Assembly: GCF_000191065.1 (NCBI RefSeq)
Contig: NZ_GL872282.1
Coordinates: 672,447-736,446 of the forward strand
Source: Prevotella multiformis DSM 16608
Lineage (GTDB): Bacteria; Bacteroidota; Bacteroidia; Bacteroidales; Bacteroidaceae
Direction: 5' to 3'
DNA length: 64,000 bases
Shown here: positions 18,296 through 27,146 of the stretch, piece by piece
How positions within the stretch are numbered: position 1 is the stretch's first letter
Layout of the letters: each line of letters opens with the position of its first letter
Notes under the pieces: model-generated
What the model was told of the DNA's origin: nothing
Databases searched by the model: none
The model's input: only the letters and a program-made list of their open reading frames with translations
Program-made: the position numbers and the translations under genes

Positions 18296-19075
18296 TCAGA
18301 ATGTCAGGCTGCATCCCACGCCGATGGCCGGCGAGCGGAAAGCGCCGCCGGGCGTGACGATGCTCCTGTCGGGGATGACCGCCGGGGCGATGTGCAGCGA
18401 CAGGTCGTCCGAGATGTCGAAGTCGGACAGCGAGGCGTCCACATACGCATCGATGACGGACAGCGCATAGACGGCGATGGTGGTGAAGACACTCAGGTCG
18501 CGCCAGCGGCGGTAGCGGTCCTTGCGCTGCTTGAAGATGCTCTTGTACCGCTCTTCGTTGGCCGGGGTGATGGTCGTCCCGAGATGCAGGAAGCTGTTGT
18601 AGCTCTGCGTCGCCGGGTCGTTGTCCATGATGTCGATGTAGGCCTGGGCATAGTCGTGGTACATCTGGTTGTTCCACGTCATGGCATAGATGCAGCCCAC
18701 GAAGCCCCCGTAGAAGATGGGCAGCTTCCAGTACTTGCGGTTGTAGACCTGCCCCGCCCCCGGCAGGACGAGCGCCAGCCAGAGCGCCCGCTTGGGGCTG
18801 GGGCGCCACTTTGCCCAGTCGCGTCCCGTCTTCCCCGCCGCGCCGAGGCCGTCCTTCCGAAGCACGGCGGTGAGCTTTCCCTCATCGCCGGGGGGGAGGA
18901 CGGACTTCTCTTCCATGTACCGGTCCTGCGAACCGGGCACCTCGACGACTGCCGAGTCGCCGGGATAGACCACCTTCACCGTGTCCCGCGTCAGCACCTG
19001 CGCCTGTGCAGCCGCCGCGCCGGCAAGCATGCAGGCGGCCATCAGCCCTCTGCGGATCCTATCATTCAATTTCAT
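18296..19075 (-). CDS. DUF5683-type membrane protein
   Basis: 259 residues from the ATG at 19075. The frame remains open to 19252, but that extension only translates palindromic repeats. An N-terminal signal segment (about 8-24, AAAAQAQ) is followed by a polar region. The core is PKRALWLALVLPGAGQVYNRKYWKLPIFYGG, typical of DUF5683, with two or three hydrophobic helices and YALSVIDAYVDA near residue 205. Function is unknown. Conserved position in the parAB/lytic transglycosylase run suggests an envelope role linked to growth. The 22-bp repeats lie between parB and this gene. Confidence 0.85.
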   Translation of the reverse strand: MKLNDRIRRGLMAACMLAGAAAAQAQVLTRDTVKVVYPGDSAVVEVPGSQDRYMEEKSVLPPGDEGKLTAVLRKDGLGAAGKTGRDWAKWRPSPKRALWLALVLPGAGQVYNRKYWKLPIFYGGFVGCIYAMTWNNQMYHDYAQAYIDIMDNDPATQSYNSFLHLGTTITPANEERYKSIFKQRKDRYRRWRDLSVFTTIAVYALSVIDAYVDASLSDFDISDDLSLHIAPAVIPDRSIVTPGGAFRSPAIGVGCSLTF

Positions 19076-19116
19076 CACTACCCTGTTGTCTTCGTGCAAG
19101 TCGCCGCTCTTTCCGT

Positions 19117-19222
19117 CCCCGGCGGCCGGGAATGCCGTTCCCGGCGGCCGGTACTCCTGTTCCCAACGGCTGGTACTCCTGTTCCCGGCGGCCGGTACTC
19201 CTGTTCCCGGCGGCCGGGAGCC
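19117..19222. repeat. 22-bp-period GTTCCC/GGGAAC palindromic repeats, locus 1
   Basis: GTACTCCTGTTCCC recurs at 19151, 19173 and 19195, a strict 22-bp spacing, with a degenerate unit before. Each unit carries a GTTCCCGGCGGCCGG core able to pair with neighbours. It lies inside the par operon, between parB and the DUF5683 gene. Confidence 0.85.
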
Positions 19223-19279
19223 GGCGGCCTGCGTGACTTGCCGTCTGTTCATCTGTATTCATGCCACGTACCGGGGCGG

Positions 19280-20185
19280 CTACTTCATCTTGTCCATCAC
19301 CTCCATGATGTGGAGCAGTTCCTCTTCGGAGGCGAACGGAATGCTGATCTTGCCCTTCCCGCTGGCGTTGCAGCTCATCTGCACCTTCGTGTCGAAGAAA
19401 GCGGAGAGCCGCTGCTTGAGGAGATTGAACTCCTCGGGCAGGCGGGTGCGCGCGGCGATCTTCTTCTTGGCTGTCTGGATGTCTTCGCCGCTGTTGAGCT
19501 GCTGGCACAGCTCCTCTACCCTCCGGACGCTGTAACCGTTCTTGAGGATTTCGCGGTAGAGCTTCAGCTGGAGCGACGGACTGGACAGCGAGAGCAGGGC
19601 ACGGGCGTGCCCCATGTCGATCTCCTTCTTCTGCAGTCCCATCTGCACCTGTGCCGGGAGCTTCAGCAGGCGCAGGTAGTTGGCGATGGCGGCGCGGCTC
19701 TTTCCGACACGCTCCGCCACACGCTCCTGCGTCATGCCGCTCTTCTCGAGCAGATGCTCGTAGGCAAGGGCGATCTCGATGGCGTTCAGATCCTCGCGCT
19801 GGATGTTCTCCACCAGCGCCAGTTCCATCACGCTCTCGTCCTTGATGGTGCGGATGTAGGCGGGGATGGCGGTCAGGCCTGCCAGCTGGCTGGCCCGCCA
19901 CCGGCGTTCTCCGGCGATGATCTGAAACCGGTTCTCGTCGGTCTGCCGGAGCGTGATGGGCTGGACGAGTCCCAGTTCGCGGATGCTGTTTGCCAGTTCC
20001 TCCAGGGCGACGGGATCGAACTCCCGCCGCGGCTGGTTGGGATTGGCTTCTATCTGGTCCAGGGCTACCTCGTTGATGGTAGAGCTGCCCTGTGTGCTGA
20101 CTGATTCTGTCGAGATCAATGCGTCCAGGCCGCGCCCGAGGGCGTTGGTCTTCGCATTGCGGTTGTATTTCTTGTGTACGGCCAT
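19280..20185 (-). CDS. parB: Chromosome partitioning protein ParB
   Basis: 301 residues. An N-terminal ParB/Sulfiredoxin CTPase domain (about 35-125) contains ANPNQPRREFD and the GERRWRASQLAG motif. The helix-turn-helix DNA-binding domain (about 135-200) has KSGMTQERVAERVGKSRAAIANYLRLLKLP-like spacing. The C-terminal dimerisation part (about 255-301) ends in MEVMDKMK. ParB loads on parS sites near the origin and works with ParA in segregation. It follows parA by 108 bp, and the gap contains GATAA-type repeats. No parS site was seen in the window. Confidence 0.95.
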   Translation of the reverse strand: MAVHKKYNRNAKTNALGRGLDALISTESVSTQGSSTINEVALDQIEANPNQPRREFDPVALEELANSIRELGLVQPITLRQTDENRFQIIAGERRWRASQLAGLTAIPAYIRTIKDESVMELALVENIQREDLNAIEIALAYEHLLEKSGMTQERVAERVGKSRAAIANYLRLLKLPAQVQMGLQKKEIDMGHARALLSLSSPSLQLKLYREILKNGYSVRRVEELCQQLNSGEDIQTAKKKIAARTRLPEEFNLLKQRLSAFFDTKVQMSCNASGKGKISIPFASEEELLHIMEVMDKMK

Positions 20186-20200
20186 GTGTTCTTTTGATTG

Positions 20201-20241
20201 GTGGGTAGGCGGGGATGGGCGAGAATAAGCGATGATAAAAG
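20201..20241. repeat. GATAA-rich degenerate repeat, locus 1 (parA-parB gap)
   Basis: Loose units of the type GGCGGGGATGGGCGAGAATAAGCGATGATAA. The same vocabulary occurs at five other intergenic sites in this window. Confidence 0.6.
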
Positions 20242-20293
20242 GACCGGGGGGCTTGGATTCTGCTGCCTGCCCGTGTGCTGCCTGCCCTTGTCT

Positions 20294-21067
20294 TTACCTT
20301 GATTCCTTGTTCTTTTCGATGATTTCCTTTGCCAGGCAGAGGTGGTTCTTGGCTCCCGTGGAGTCGGCATCATAGAGGATGACCGGCAGGCCGTGGCTCG
20401 GGCTCTCCGAGAGCTTCACGTTGCGCTGGATGACCGCCTTGAACACCAGTTCCTGGAAATGGCGTTTCACCTCGTCGTAGATCTGGCGGGCAAGGCGCAG
20501 ACGGCTGTCGTACATCGTCAGCAGAAAGCCCTCGATCTCCAGCTTCGGATTCAGCTTGCTCTTGATGATCTTGATGGTGTTCAGCAGCTTGCTGATGCCC
20601 TCGAGCGCGAAATACTCGCACTGCACGGGGATGATCACGGAGTCGGCGGCCGTCAGCGCGTTGACGGTGATCAGTCCGAGCGACGGACTGCAGTCTATCA
20701 GGATGTAATCGTAGTCATCCCGGACAGAGGCGAGCAGGTCGCTCATCACCTTCTCACGGCCGTTGATCTTCAGCATCTCGATCTCGGCGCCGACGAGGTC
20801 GATGTGGCTCGGCACGATGTCCAGCCCCTCGATGTCGGTGGTATAGATGGCATCTTTTATGTCGGCATGGTCAATGATACATTCGTAAAGCGAACAGTCC
20901 ACCTCCTTGATGTCCACCCCCAGGCCGCTGGATGCGTTGGCCTGCGGATCGGCGTCAATCACCAGCACGGTCTTCTCGAGCGTCGCCAGCGAAGCCGCCA
21001 GGTTGATGGTGGTGGTCGTCTTTCCGACGCCGCCCTTCTGGTTGGCGAGTGCGATAATCTTTCCCAT
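20294..21067 (-). CDS. parA: Chromosome partitioning ATPase ParA (Soj)
   Basis: 257 residues from the ATG at 21067, where MGKIIALANQKGGVGKTTT begins. The upstream extension to 21112 would run through the promoter box, so it is rejected. Deviant Walker A KGGVGKTT is at residues 11-18, DADPQAN at about 41-47 and IDCSPSLG at about 120. The length fits the Soj-type chromosomal ParA that lacks an N-terminal HTH. It acts with ParB in origin segregation. It heads the minus-strand run to rel and is divergent from surE. Confidence 0.95.
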   Translation of the reverse strand: MGKIIALANQKGGVGKTTTTINLAASLATLEKTVLVIDADPQANASSGLGVDIKEVDCSLYECIIDHADIKDAIYTTDIEGLDIVPSHIDLVGAEIEMLKINGREKVMSDLLASVRDDYDYILIDCSPSLGLITVNALTAADSVIIPVQCEYFALEGISKLLNTIKIIKSKLNPKLEIEGFLLTMYDSRLRLARQIYDEVKRHFQELVFKAVIQRNVKLSESPSHGLPVILYDADSTGAKNHLCLAKEIIEKNKESR

Positions 21068-21101
21068 TTTTCTATTTAATCCAAATACGTTTATTAGGGT
21101 A

Positions 21102-21109
21102 CAAAGATA
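21102..21109 (-). promoter_or_regulatory. -7 box for parA operon
   Basis: TATCTTTG on the minus strand, about 35 bp upstream of the parA ATG. Confidence 0.75.
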
Positions 21110-21152
21110 CATATTTTATACGAGACAGACAGGCTTTGTGAACCTTTTTTCG

Positions 21153-21160
21153 TACTTTTG
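21153..21160 (+). promoter_or_regulatory. -7 box for surE-lpxB
   Basis: TACTTTTG matches TAnnTTTG, 22 bp upstream of the surE ATG. A CTTTG lies 15-20 bp upstream, closer than the usual spacing. Confidence 0.65.
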
Positions 21161-21182
21161 CACGAGAATCAAAACAAAAATT

Positions 21183-21956
21183 ATGAATTCCAAGAAACCG
21201 CTCATACTTATCTCCAACGACGACGGATACCACTCCAACGGCATCCGCACCCTCGTCTCCTTCCTCTCCGACTTCGCCGACATCGTCGTCTGCGCCCCGG
21301 AGGCCGCCCGCTCCGGCTTCTCGTGCGCCTTCTCCGTCGTCGACTATCTGCTGCTGAAGAGACGGCACAACATCCCGGACTGCGAGGTGTGGTCGTGTAC
21401 GGGGACTCCTGTCGACTGCGTGAAGCTGGCACTGGACCGCATCTTCACCGGCCGCCGCCCCGACCTCATCCTCGGCGGCATCAACCACGGCGACAACTCC
21501 TCGGTGAACAACCATTACAGCGGGACGATGGGCATCGCGTACGAGGGCTGCATGAAGTACATCCCCTCCATCGCCTTCTCGAGCTGCGACTACGACCCCG
21601 GCGCCGACCTCTCCTACCTGCGCGGCTACGTGCGGCGGATCGTCAGCAAGGTGCTTGCCGAAGGACTGCCGAAAGGGGTCTGCCTGAACGTGAACTTCCC
21701 CAAGGCGGAACCGTTCGCCGGGCTGAAGGTCTGCCGCATGGGGTTCGGCAGCTGGACCAACGAGGTGGTGCCGTGTAGGCATCCCCGCGGGTTCGACTAT
21801 TACTGGATGACGGGACACTACCGGAACGACGAGCCGGAAGCGACCGACACCGACCGCTGGGCGCTGGAGCACGGCTATGTCGCCGTCACGCCGACGAAGA
21901 TCGACGTGACCGACTTCGAGGCGCTCGGCAGGATGAAAACATGGGAAACCCTTTAA
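21183..21956 (+). CDS. surE: 5'/3'-nucleotidase SurE
   Basis: 257 residues from the ATG at 21183. The family's metal-binding N-terminus LISNDDGYHSNGI is intact, followed by APEAARSGFS, CTGTPVDCVKLAL and GGINHGDNSS. SurE is a divalent-metal nucleoside monophosphate phosphatase linked to stationary-phase survival. It lies 12 bp upstream of lpxB, a pairing seen in many Bacteroidota. The promoter gives a leader of about 18 nt. Confidence 0.95.
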   Translation: MNSKKPLILISNDDGYHSNGIRTLVSFLSDFADIVVCAPEAARSGFSCAFSVVDYLLLKRRHNIPDCEVWSCTGTPVDCVKLALDRIFTGRRPDLILGGINHGDNSSVNNHYSGTMGIAYEGCMKYIPSIAFSSCDYDPGADLSYLRGYVRRIVSKVLAEGLPKGVCLNVNFPKAEPFAGLKVCRMGFGSWTNEVVPCRHPRGFDYYWMTGHYRNDEPEATDTDRWALEHGYVAVTPTKIDVTDFEALGRMKTWETL

Positions 21957-21968
21957 GCCACTGATGCA

Positions 21969-23129
21969 ATGAAGTATTACCTGATAGCCGGCGAAGCCTC
22001 CGGCGACCTGCACGCCTCACGGCTCATGCAGTCGCTCCGGCTGTACGACCCGGAGGCGGAGTTCCGCTTCTTCGGGGGCGACCTGATGACGAAAGCCGGG
22101 GGGACCCGGGTGAAGCATTACCGTGAACTGGCCTACATGGGATTCGTCCCGGTGCTGCTGCACCTGCCCGCCATCTTCAGGAACATGAAGATGTGCAAGG
22201 AGGACATCGTGCGGTGGAAGCCGGACGTCGTCATCCTCGTCGACTACCCGGGCTTCAACCTCAGCATCGCCAAATTCGTCAGGAAGCGCACGGCGATACC
22301 CGTCTATTACTACATCTCGCCGAAGATATGGGCCTGGAAGGAGTGGCGCATCAAGGCCATCCGGCGCGACGTGAAGGAGCTGTTCTCCATCCTGCCGTTT
22401 GAAGTGCCTTTCTATGAGCAGAAACACCACTGCAAGATACACTACGTCGGCAATCCCACCGCCGAGGAGGTAGACAACTTCCGCCACGTCTATACGGAGA
22501 CGAAGGATGAGTTCTGCCGGCGCAACGGCCTGTCCGCCAAGCCCGTCATCGCCCTCCTGGCAGGAAGCAGGAAGCAGGAGATAAAGGACAACCTGCCCGC
22601 GATGCTCGAGGCGGCCCGCCACTTCGCCGACTACCAGATGGTGGTGGCGGCGGCACCGTCCATCGGCGAAGCCTACTACCGGAAGTTCATGGGACAGACC
22701 GAGGCGAAGATGGTGCAGATGCAGACCTACGAGCTTCTCGCCCACGCCACCGCCGCCCTCGTCACCAGCGGTACGGCGACGCTGGAGACCGCCCTGCTGG
22801 ACGTCCCGCAGGTGGTGTGCTACGAGACACCGGTGCCGAAGCTCATCCGCTTCGCCTTCCGGCACATCATCAAGGTGCGGTTCATCTCGCTCGTCAACCT
22901 CATTGCCGACAGGGAGATCGTGCAGGAACTTCTTGCCGACCGCTTCTCCATCCGCAACATCGCCAACGAACTTTACCGCATTCTCCCCGGACAGCCCGGA
23001 CGGGACCGTATGCTTGCCGGATACCGGCTCGTACGCGAGCGGCTGGGCGACGAGGTGGCACCGGACAATGCGGCGAGGATCATGGTGGAACTGCTGTCGG
23101 GCAGACAGGCGGAAGAACGGAGGGAATGA
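21969..23129 (+). CDS. lpxB: Lipid-A-disaccharide synthase
   Basis: 386 residues, usual length. Family motifs: N-terminal YLIAGEASGDLHA, FFGGDLM, LVDYPGFN, YYISPKIWAWKEWR, PFEVPFYE and LLAGSRKQEI. A GT-B fold glycosyltransferase of family GT19, it joins UDP-2,3-diacylglucosamine and lipid X to make the lipid A disaccharide at the inner membrane. The gene is co-transcribed with surE. No clear terminator follows immediately; a hairpin lies about 400 bp downstream. Confidence 0.97.
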   Translation: MKYYLIAGEASGDLHASRLMQSLRLYDPEAEFRFFGGDLMTKAGGTRVKHYRELAYMGFVPVLLHLPAIFRNMKMCKEDIVRWKPDVVILVDYPGFNLSIAKFVRKRTAIPVYYYISPKIWAWKEWRIKAIRRDVKELFSILPFEVPFYEQKHHCKIHYVGNPTAEEVDNFRHVYTETKDEFCRRNGLSAKPVIALLAGSRKQEIKDNLPAMLEAARHFADYQMVVAAAPSIGEAYYRKFMGQTEAKMVQMQTYELLAHATAALVTSGTATLETALLDVPQVVCYETPVPKLIRFAFRHIIKVRFISLVNLIADREIVQELLADRFSIRNIANELYRILPGQPGRDRMLAGYRLVRERLGDEVAPDNAARIMVELLSGRQAEERRE

Positions 23130-23526
23130 GCCGGCGGAAAGCGGTCTGACGGGGGCGTTCCGCCTTTCCTGGCCGTTCCAGACAAGGTCACACCGGTGCG
23201 GCGCCGTCCCCCGATCCGGCCGGAACAAGAAACGGATCTGCTGCCACTCCCGGCATGCACCGCCAGCCCACAGTGCGCTGTATGTCAGCCGACTGCCGGG
23301 AATGTCAGGAATGACGGCAGACCGTTTCAGAACTTATTGCCGTTCCTAAGCGGATGTCAGGAGGATTCTTTACGGCACCTTCCAGGCAGGCTGCGCCGTG
23401 CTTCCCTCATACGCATGACAGGACTTCCTGCCGGAAGACGGCCTCACCCGTAGAGGATGTGCCATCACTCAGGATCCAGAAAAGCCCCCCTTCCTGCTGG
23501 CAGCTTCCCCCATAAACATCAAAACC
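23130..23526. other. Gap after lpxB with no recognised gene
   Basis: About 400 bp of GC-rich DNA. Open frames here have no start context, no recognisable motif and a composition that looks accidental. I see nothing functional. Confidence 0.5.
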
Positions 23527-23567
23527 ACCGCTATCATCGAGTTGTCAGCTCTTTGATAGCGGTTTTT
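23527..23567 (+). terminator. Hairpin with T-run in the lpxB downstream region
   Basis: ACCGCTATCA and TGATAGCGGT form a 10-bp stem followed by TTTTCTTTT. It could end the surE-lpxB transcript with a long 3' UTR of about 400 nt. Confidence 0.6.
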
Positions 23568-23649
23568 CTTTTCACATGACAGCCGCTCTCGGTCGGAATC
23601 GGGTGCTGACCCCTCCCGTCTTTTCCATCGGACTTTGTTTCACACGGAT

Positions 23650-24030
23650 ACACGGAGGCACGGAGAGGAGAGAACGTGGAGGGTCTTGGAGAGAAGAGGA
23701 TGGAGAGCGGAGAGAGAACTTGAAGAAAACGGAGAGAGAGAACTTGAAGAGAACGGAGAGAGAACTTGAAGAGAACGGGGAGTAGAAGAAGTTCTCGGCA
23801 ATGCGCCAGACGGCTCTTGAGGAGAATTGGAGGGGAACTCGGGGAGGATTTTGGGGAACTTGGAGAGGACTTGGAGGAAGACTAAGAGAACAGAGAAGAC
23901 AGAGGATGAATTGATTAAACTACTGTCCACTTGGAGGAAGGCTAAGAGAACAGAGAAGACAGAAAGGGAACGCATCAGACCCCTCCGGAGAAGGAAAGAA
24001 AGGGAGGAGAGAGAAAGAAAAGGGGAAAGA
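23650..24030 (+). repeat. Purine-rich tract with nested direct repeats
   Basis: The plus strand is almost entirely G and A over about 380 bp. It contains three near-tandem units of AGAGAGAACTTGAAGA type (23709-23782) and a 35-bp direct repeat with one mismatch starting at 23869 and 23929, exactly 60 bp apart. The open frames across it are E/R/K-rich translations of the repeat and are not accepted as genes. Confidence 0.8.
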
Positions 24031-24236
24031 TCCGGCATCCTGTCTCCGAACGGGAACAGCCTGTGCAGGGGGGCTTTTCCGGCAGTCTGAAGAGATAGGC
24101 AGGTGTCTGTAATGAAAGCTGTTATCCCTTCATGGAGGACTGTTCCGACACCTCCGGAGAGAATCCGGACACAAAGAAGCAGGAAAAGAAAAATGAAGGA
24201 AAATCGCCTTTCATCCTGTTTTTTCCGCCGAAAAAC

Positions 24237-24267
24237 TTGCAGGTATCAAATAATCGTCCTACATTTG
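24237..24267 (+). promoter_or_regulatory. Promoter of the ABC-DUF2807-permease-GntR unit
   Basis: TTG at 24237-24239 and TACATTTG at 24260-24267, spaced 20 bp. The leader to the ATG at 24358 is about 85 nt. The GntR protein encoded at the end of the unit is the obvious candidate to act here, but I see no clear operator. Confidence 0.7.
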
Positions 24268-24357
24268 CAGTGTAATATCGAAACAGTACACATATACTGA
24301 CTGTCCGAAAGAGAACAGACAAGCAACAGAAACAAGACCCTTAAAAGAAAAAGCCAA

Positions 24358-25179
24358 ATGATTCAAGCAAACAACCTCACCTTCGGCTACCGGGGAAGCA
24401 AGCACAACGTGTTTGACGGCCTCAGCCTCCGGCTCGACGAAAGCCGCATCTACGGCCTGCTGGGCAAGAACGGAATGGGCAAGAGCACACTGCTCTACCT
24501 GACAGCAGGACTTCTGAAGCCGCAGAAAGGCAGCATCACCGTAAACGGATTCGACGCCGGCCGCCGCCATCCGGAAATGCTCCAGGAGCTGTATCTCGTG
24601 CCCGAGGAATACGACCTCCCCGACATGAGCCTCGAAAGCTACACGAAAATCCACGAGGATTTCTATCCCCGCTTCAGCCGGGAGATCCTCCGGAAATGCC
24701 TGTCCGACTTCGAGATGCCGGGGGAAGTAGACATGAAACAGCTCTCCATGGGACAGAAGAAGAAGGTCTACATGAGCTTCGCCCTCGCCACAGGCTGCCG
24801 GCTGCTCCTGATGGACGAACCGACCAACGGCCTGGACATCCCCTCCAAGGCGGGCTTCCGGAAGGTCGTCGCCGGCAACATGGCCGACGGCTCGTCGCTC
24901 ATCATCTCCACCCATCAGGTACACGACATCGAGCAGCTGCTGGACCATATCCTCATCCTCGACAACTCCCGGCTGCTGCTCGACGCATCGACGGAGGAGG
25001 TCATGGAGACTTACAGCTTCGGCATCCGGCAGCCCGCCGAGATGGACGACACCGTGCTCTATGCCGAGCCGTCCGTACAAGGCAATCATGTCATCACGCG
25101 CCGCAGAGAGGGCGACGGCGAGACCGTCATCAACCTGGAACTGCTGTTCAACGCCGTCACATCGGGAAAACTAAAATAA
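24358..25179 (+). CDS. ABC transporter ATP-binding protein (YtrB-like)
   Basis: 273 residues. Walker A GKNGMGKST, signature LSMGQKKKV, Walker B LLLMDEP and switch histidine ISTHQ. The C-terminal 60 residues are a distinct tail, which in this group often contacts the permease. Company with a GntR/YtrA regulator and an ABC-2-like membrane protein places it among antibiotic- or envelope-stress-responsive YtrABC-type transporters (inference from context). The next gene follows after 19 bp containing AAGGAGG. Confidence 0.9.
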   Translation: MIQANNLTFGYRGSKHNVFDGLSLRLDESRIYGLLGKNGMGKSTLLYLTAGLLKPQKGSITVNGFDAGRRHPEMLQELYLVPEEYDLPDMSLESYTKIHEDFYPRFSREILRKCLSDFEMPGEVDMKQLSMGQKKKVYMSFALATGCRLLLMDEPTNGLDIPSKAGFRKVVAGNMADGSSLIISTHQVHDIEQLLDHILILDNSRLLLDASTEEVMETYSFGIRQPAEMDDTVLYAEPSVQGNHVITRRREGDGETVINLELLFNAVTSGKLK

Positions 25180-25198
25180 AAACAAGGAGGACACACCT

Positions 25199-25927
25199 AT
25201 GAAAAGACCATCCATCCACATCCTCACAGCCCTGCTGTCCATGGCAGCCTGCACGCTGCCGCTCAGTTCCTGTCTCATGAAAAAGGCCGACTACGGCCCG
25301 ACCGTCAGGAAGACCATGCCCGCCGCCGACTTCGACCGCGTGCAACTGGACGGGAACATGGCCGTCTACTTCCTGCAGGGCAAGAAGCCCGGCGTAAGAC
25401 TTGAAGGGAAGGAAAAGCTGCTCCGGGGCATGAAGGTGAGCGTGAAGAACCACGTCCTGAACGTTTACAGCACAGACGAGGCCCGTGCGAAAGACATCAT
25501 CTACTTCAGCAGTTCCCATCAGGGAGACAACACCGTCAAGGTGTACATCACCTCCCCCACCCTCACGCAGATCAGCCAGGACGGCAACGGCCTGCTGGTC
25601 TTCCCCGATTCCGTCACGCTCGACAGGCTCAGCCTCGACATCGAAGGCAACTCCGCCGTCAAGGCACACCGGATGACGGTGGGACAGTTCGACATGGAGC
25701 TGTCGGGCAATGCCGGAGTGAAATTCCAGAACCTCACCGCCCGCCGTGCCGCCTTCGACATCAGCGGGAACGCCGGCATGGAAGTGAACTTCGACAGGAC
25801 AGACACCGCATCCTTCGACGTGTCGGGCAATGCCGGCATCAAGCTCACGGGGACGACCCGCCGGCCCGTACAGCAGAACGTGACAGGGAACGGCGGAATC
25901 ACCGACCACACAACAAGAACGAAATAA
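25199..25927 (+). CDS. DUF2807 (head-GIN domain) lipoprotein
   Basis: 242 residues. A signal peptide with lipobox LSSC (Cys near residue 25) predicts a lipoprotein. The rest is a right-handed beta-helix type domain (DUF2807) with repeated S/E-GN-A/S motifs: IEGNSAVKA, LSGNAGVKF, ISGNAGMEV, VSGNAGIKL and VTGNGGI. Function unknown; the family is common in Bacteroidota. It is sandwiched between an ABC ATPase and its permease with strong AAGGAGG sequences before this gene and the next, so it is probably expressed with the transporter. Confidence 0.9.
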   Translation: MKRPSIHILTALLSMAACTLPLSSCLMKKADYGPTVRKTMPAADFDRVQLDGNMAVYFLQGKKPGVRLEGKEKLLRGMKVSVKNHVLNVYSTDEARAKDIIYFSSSHQGDNTVKVYITSPTLTQISQDGNGLLVFPDSVTLDRLSLDIEGNSAVKAHRMTVGQFDMELSGNAGVKFQNLTARRAAFDISGNAGMEVNFDRTDTASFDVSGNAGIKLTGTTRRPVQQNVTGNGGITDHTTRTK

Positions 25928-25949
25928 AGAACAAGGAGGAAAAGAAAAT

Positions 25950-26753
25950 ATGAAAAAATTTGATCTGAACCGCTTCGGAAAAGTAACAGGCCGCCTCATC
26001 CTCGTGCGCCGCCGCTCACTGTCCAACACCTTCCTGGGCTTCGCCATCACCTTCTTCATCATCGTCATGCTGGACAGCCAGCCTTTCAACTGGACGGCCC
26101 TGTCGCATGATGACATGGCATGGCGGATCGCCGGCGCACAGGGGCTCATCAAGGCCATCTGCCTCGTGGCGTTCTTCGTCATCGCCACCATGGTCATCAA
26201 AGACCTGTCGACCCGTCAGGCCCGCATCAGCGAGATGATGCTCCCCGCCACGAACCTCGAGAAATTCCTCGCACGGATACTGCTCGTCACGCTCGTCTTC
26301 CCCGCCGCCATCCTGGCGGCGCTCCTGGCGGCAGACTGCGCGCAGCAGCTGCTCAACATGCTCATCCACCACGGCGGAAGAGCCTCCCTCATCGGCATGA
26401 TGCCCGGGTTCTTTCTGACGGGCACGGGGCCGTCGCCGCTATGGGCGAAGCTGGAAGGCATGCTGCTGTTCAACGCCTTTGCCATCCTGGGCGGCATGCT
26501 CTTCCGCAAGAGCGCATGGCTGAAGACCCTGGCGGCAATGACCCTCATCGGGATTCTCGCCGTGGCAGGCATCACGCTCGCCGCCTACCTGATTCAAGCC
26601 AACACGGATTACGTCGTCTATCTGCCGGACTCCCCACGGTACATCCTCCTCAGCAACATCATCTGCGGGGCGATCATCCTGCTGGCGTACTGGGGAGCGT
26701 ACAGACTCTATACACGCATGCAAGTAATCAACAACCGCTGGATAAACATCTGA
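25950..26753 (+). CDS. ABC-2-like membrane protein of the YtrA-type unit
   Basis: 267 residues with about six membrane segments: around 30-48, 62-80, 103-126, 160-180, 190-213 and 227-247. The N-terminus FDLNRFGKVTGRLILVRRRS is an amphipathic basic stretch common to Bacteroidota ABC-2 permeases. It is probably the membrane partner of the ATPase at 24358. Preceded by AAGGAGG 14 bp before the ATG, and followed 5 bp later by the GntR gene. Confidence 0.8.
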   Translation: MKKFDLNRFGKVTGRLILVRRRSLSNTFLGFAITFFIIVMLDSQPFNWTALSHDDMAWRIAGAQGLIKAICLVAFFVIATMVIKDLSTRQARISEMMLPATNLEKFLARILLVTLVFPAAILAALLAADCAQQLLNMLIHHGGRASLIGMMPGFFLTGTGPSPLWAKLEGMLLFNAFAILGGMLFRKSAWLKTLAAMTLIGILAVAGITLAAYLIQANTDYVVYLPDSPRYILLSNIICGAIILLAYWGAYRLYTRMQVINNRWINI

Positions 26754-26758
26754 ACAGT

Positions 26759-27121
26759 ATGAAATTCGAGGATAACAAGGCCATCTATGAACAGATGGCA
26801 GACCGTCTGTGCGACGAGATCATTGCCGGGACCTACAAGACCGACGACCGCATACCGTCCGTCCGGGAGTATGCCGTCATGCTGCAGGTGAACACCAACA
26901 CCGCCGTGAAGTCATACGAGCTGCTTGCCCGTGAGGGAATCATCTACATCCGGCGCGGACTGGGCTACTACGTCTCGGACGGTGCAAGGGAACAGATCAT
27001 GACGGCGCGCCGCAAGGCCTTCCTCTCCCAGACGCTTCCCTCCCTCTTCCGCGAGATGGAACTCTTGGGAATCACCCTGGAAGAGATCGGGAAGGAGTGG
27101 GCGAAGCCCCGGCGGCAGTGA
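26759..27121 (+). CDS. GntR-family transcriptional regulator (YtrA subfamily)
   Basis: 120 residues from the ATG at 26759. The winged-helix domain (about 5-72) contains IYEQMADRLCDEIIAGTYKTDDR, where the run before IPSVRE is the family's first helix, then NTNTAVKSYELL and RGLGYYV. The short C-terminal tail (about 48 residues) lacks a large ligand-binding domain, the hallmark of the YtrA subgroup. These repressors usually control their own ABC operon. Here the gene is last rather than first. An intrinsic terminator and repeat copy C follow. Confidence 0.9.
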   Translation: MKFEDNKAIYEQMADRLCDEIIAGTYKTDDRIPSVREYAVMLQVNTNTAVKSYELLAREGIIYIRRGLGYYVSDGAREQIMTARRKAFLSQTLPSLFREMELLGITLEEIGKEWAKPRRQ

Positions 27122-27146
27122 CCCCCTCCCGAAAGAAACAGACAAG

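Noticed and set aside
19117..19222. CRISPR array
   Set aside because: Units are contiguous 22-mers without spacers, and there are no cas genes in the window.
19076..19252. N-terminal extension of the DUF5683 protein
   Set aside because: The extension is a translation of 22-bp repeats (PPGTGVPAAG type). The ATG at 19075 begins a proper signal segment.
23576..24090. E/R/K-rich ORFs in the purine tract as coiled-coil proteins
   Set aside because: Their composition follows directly from the GA-repeat DNA. No promoter or start context was seen, and the repeat structure is at DNA rather than codon level.
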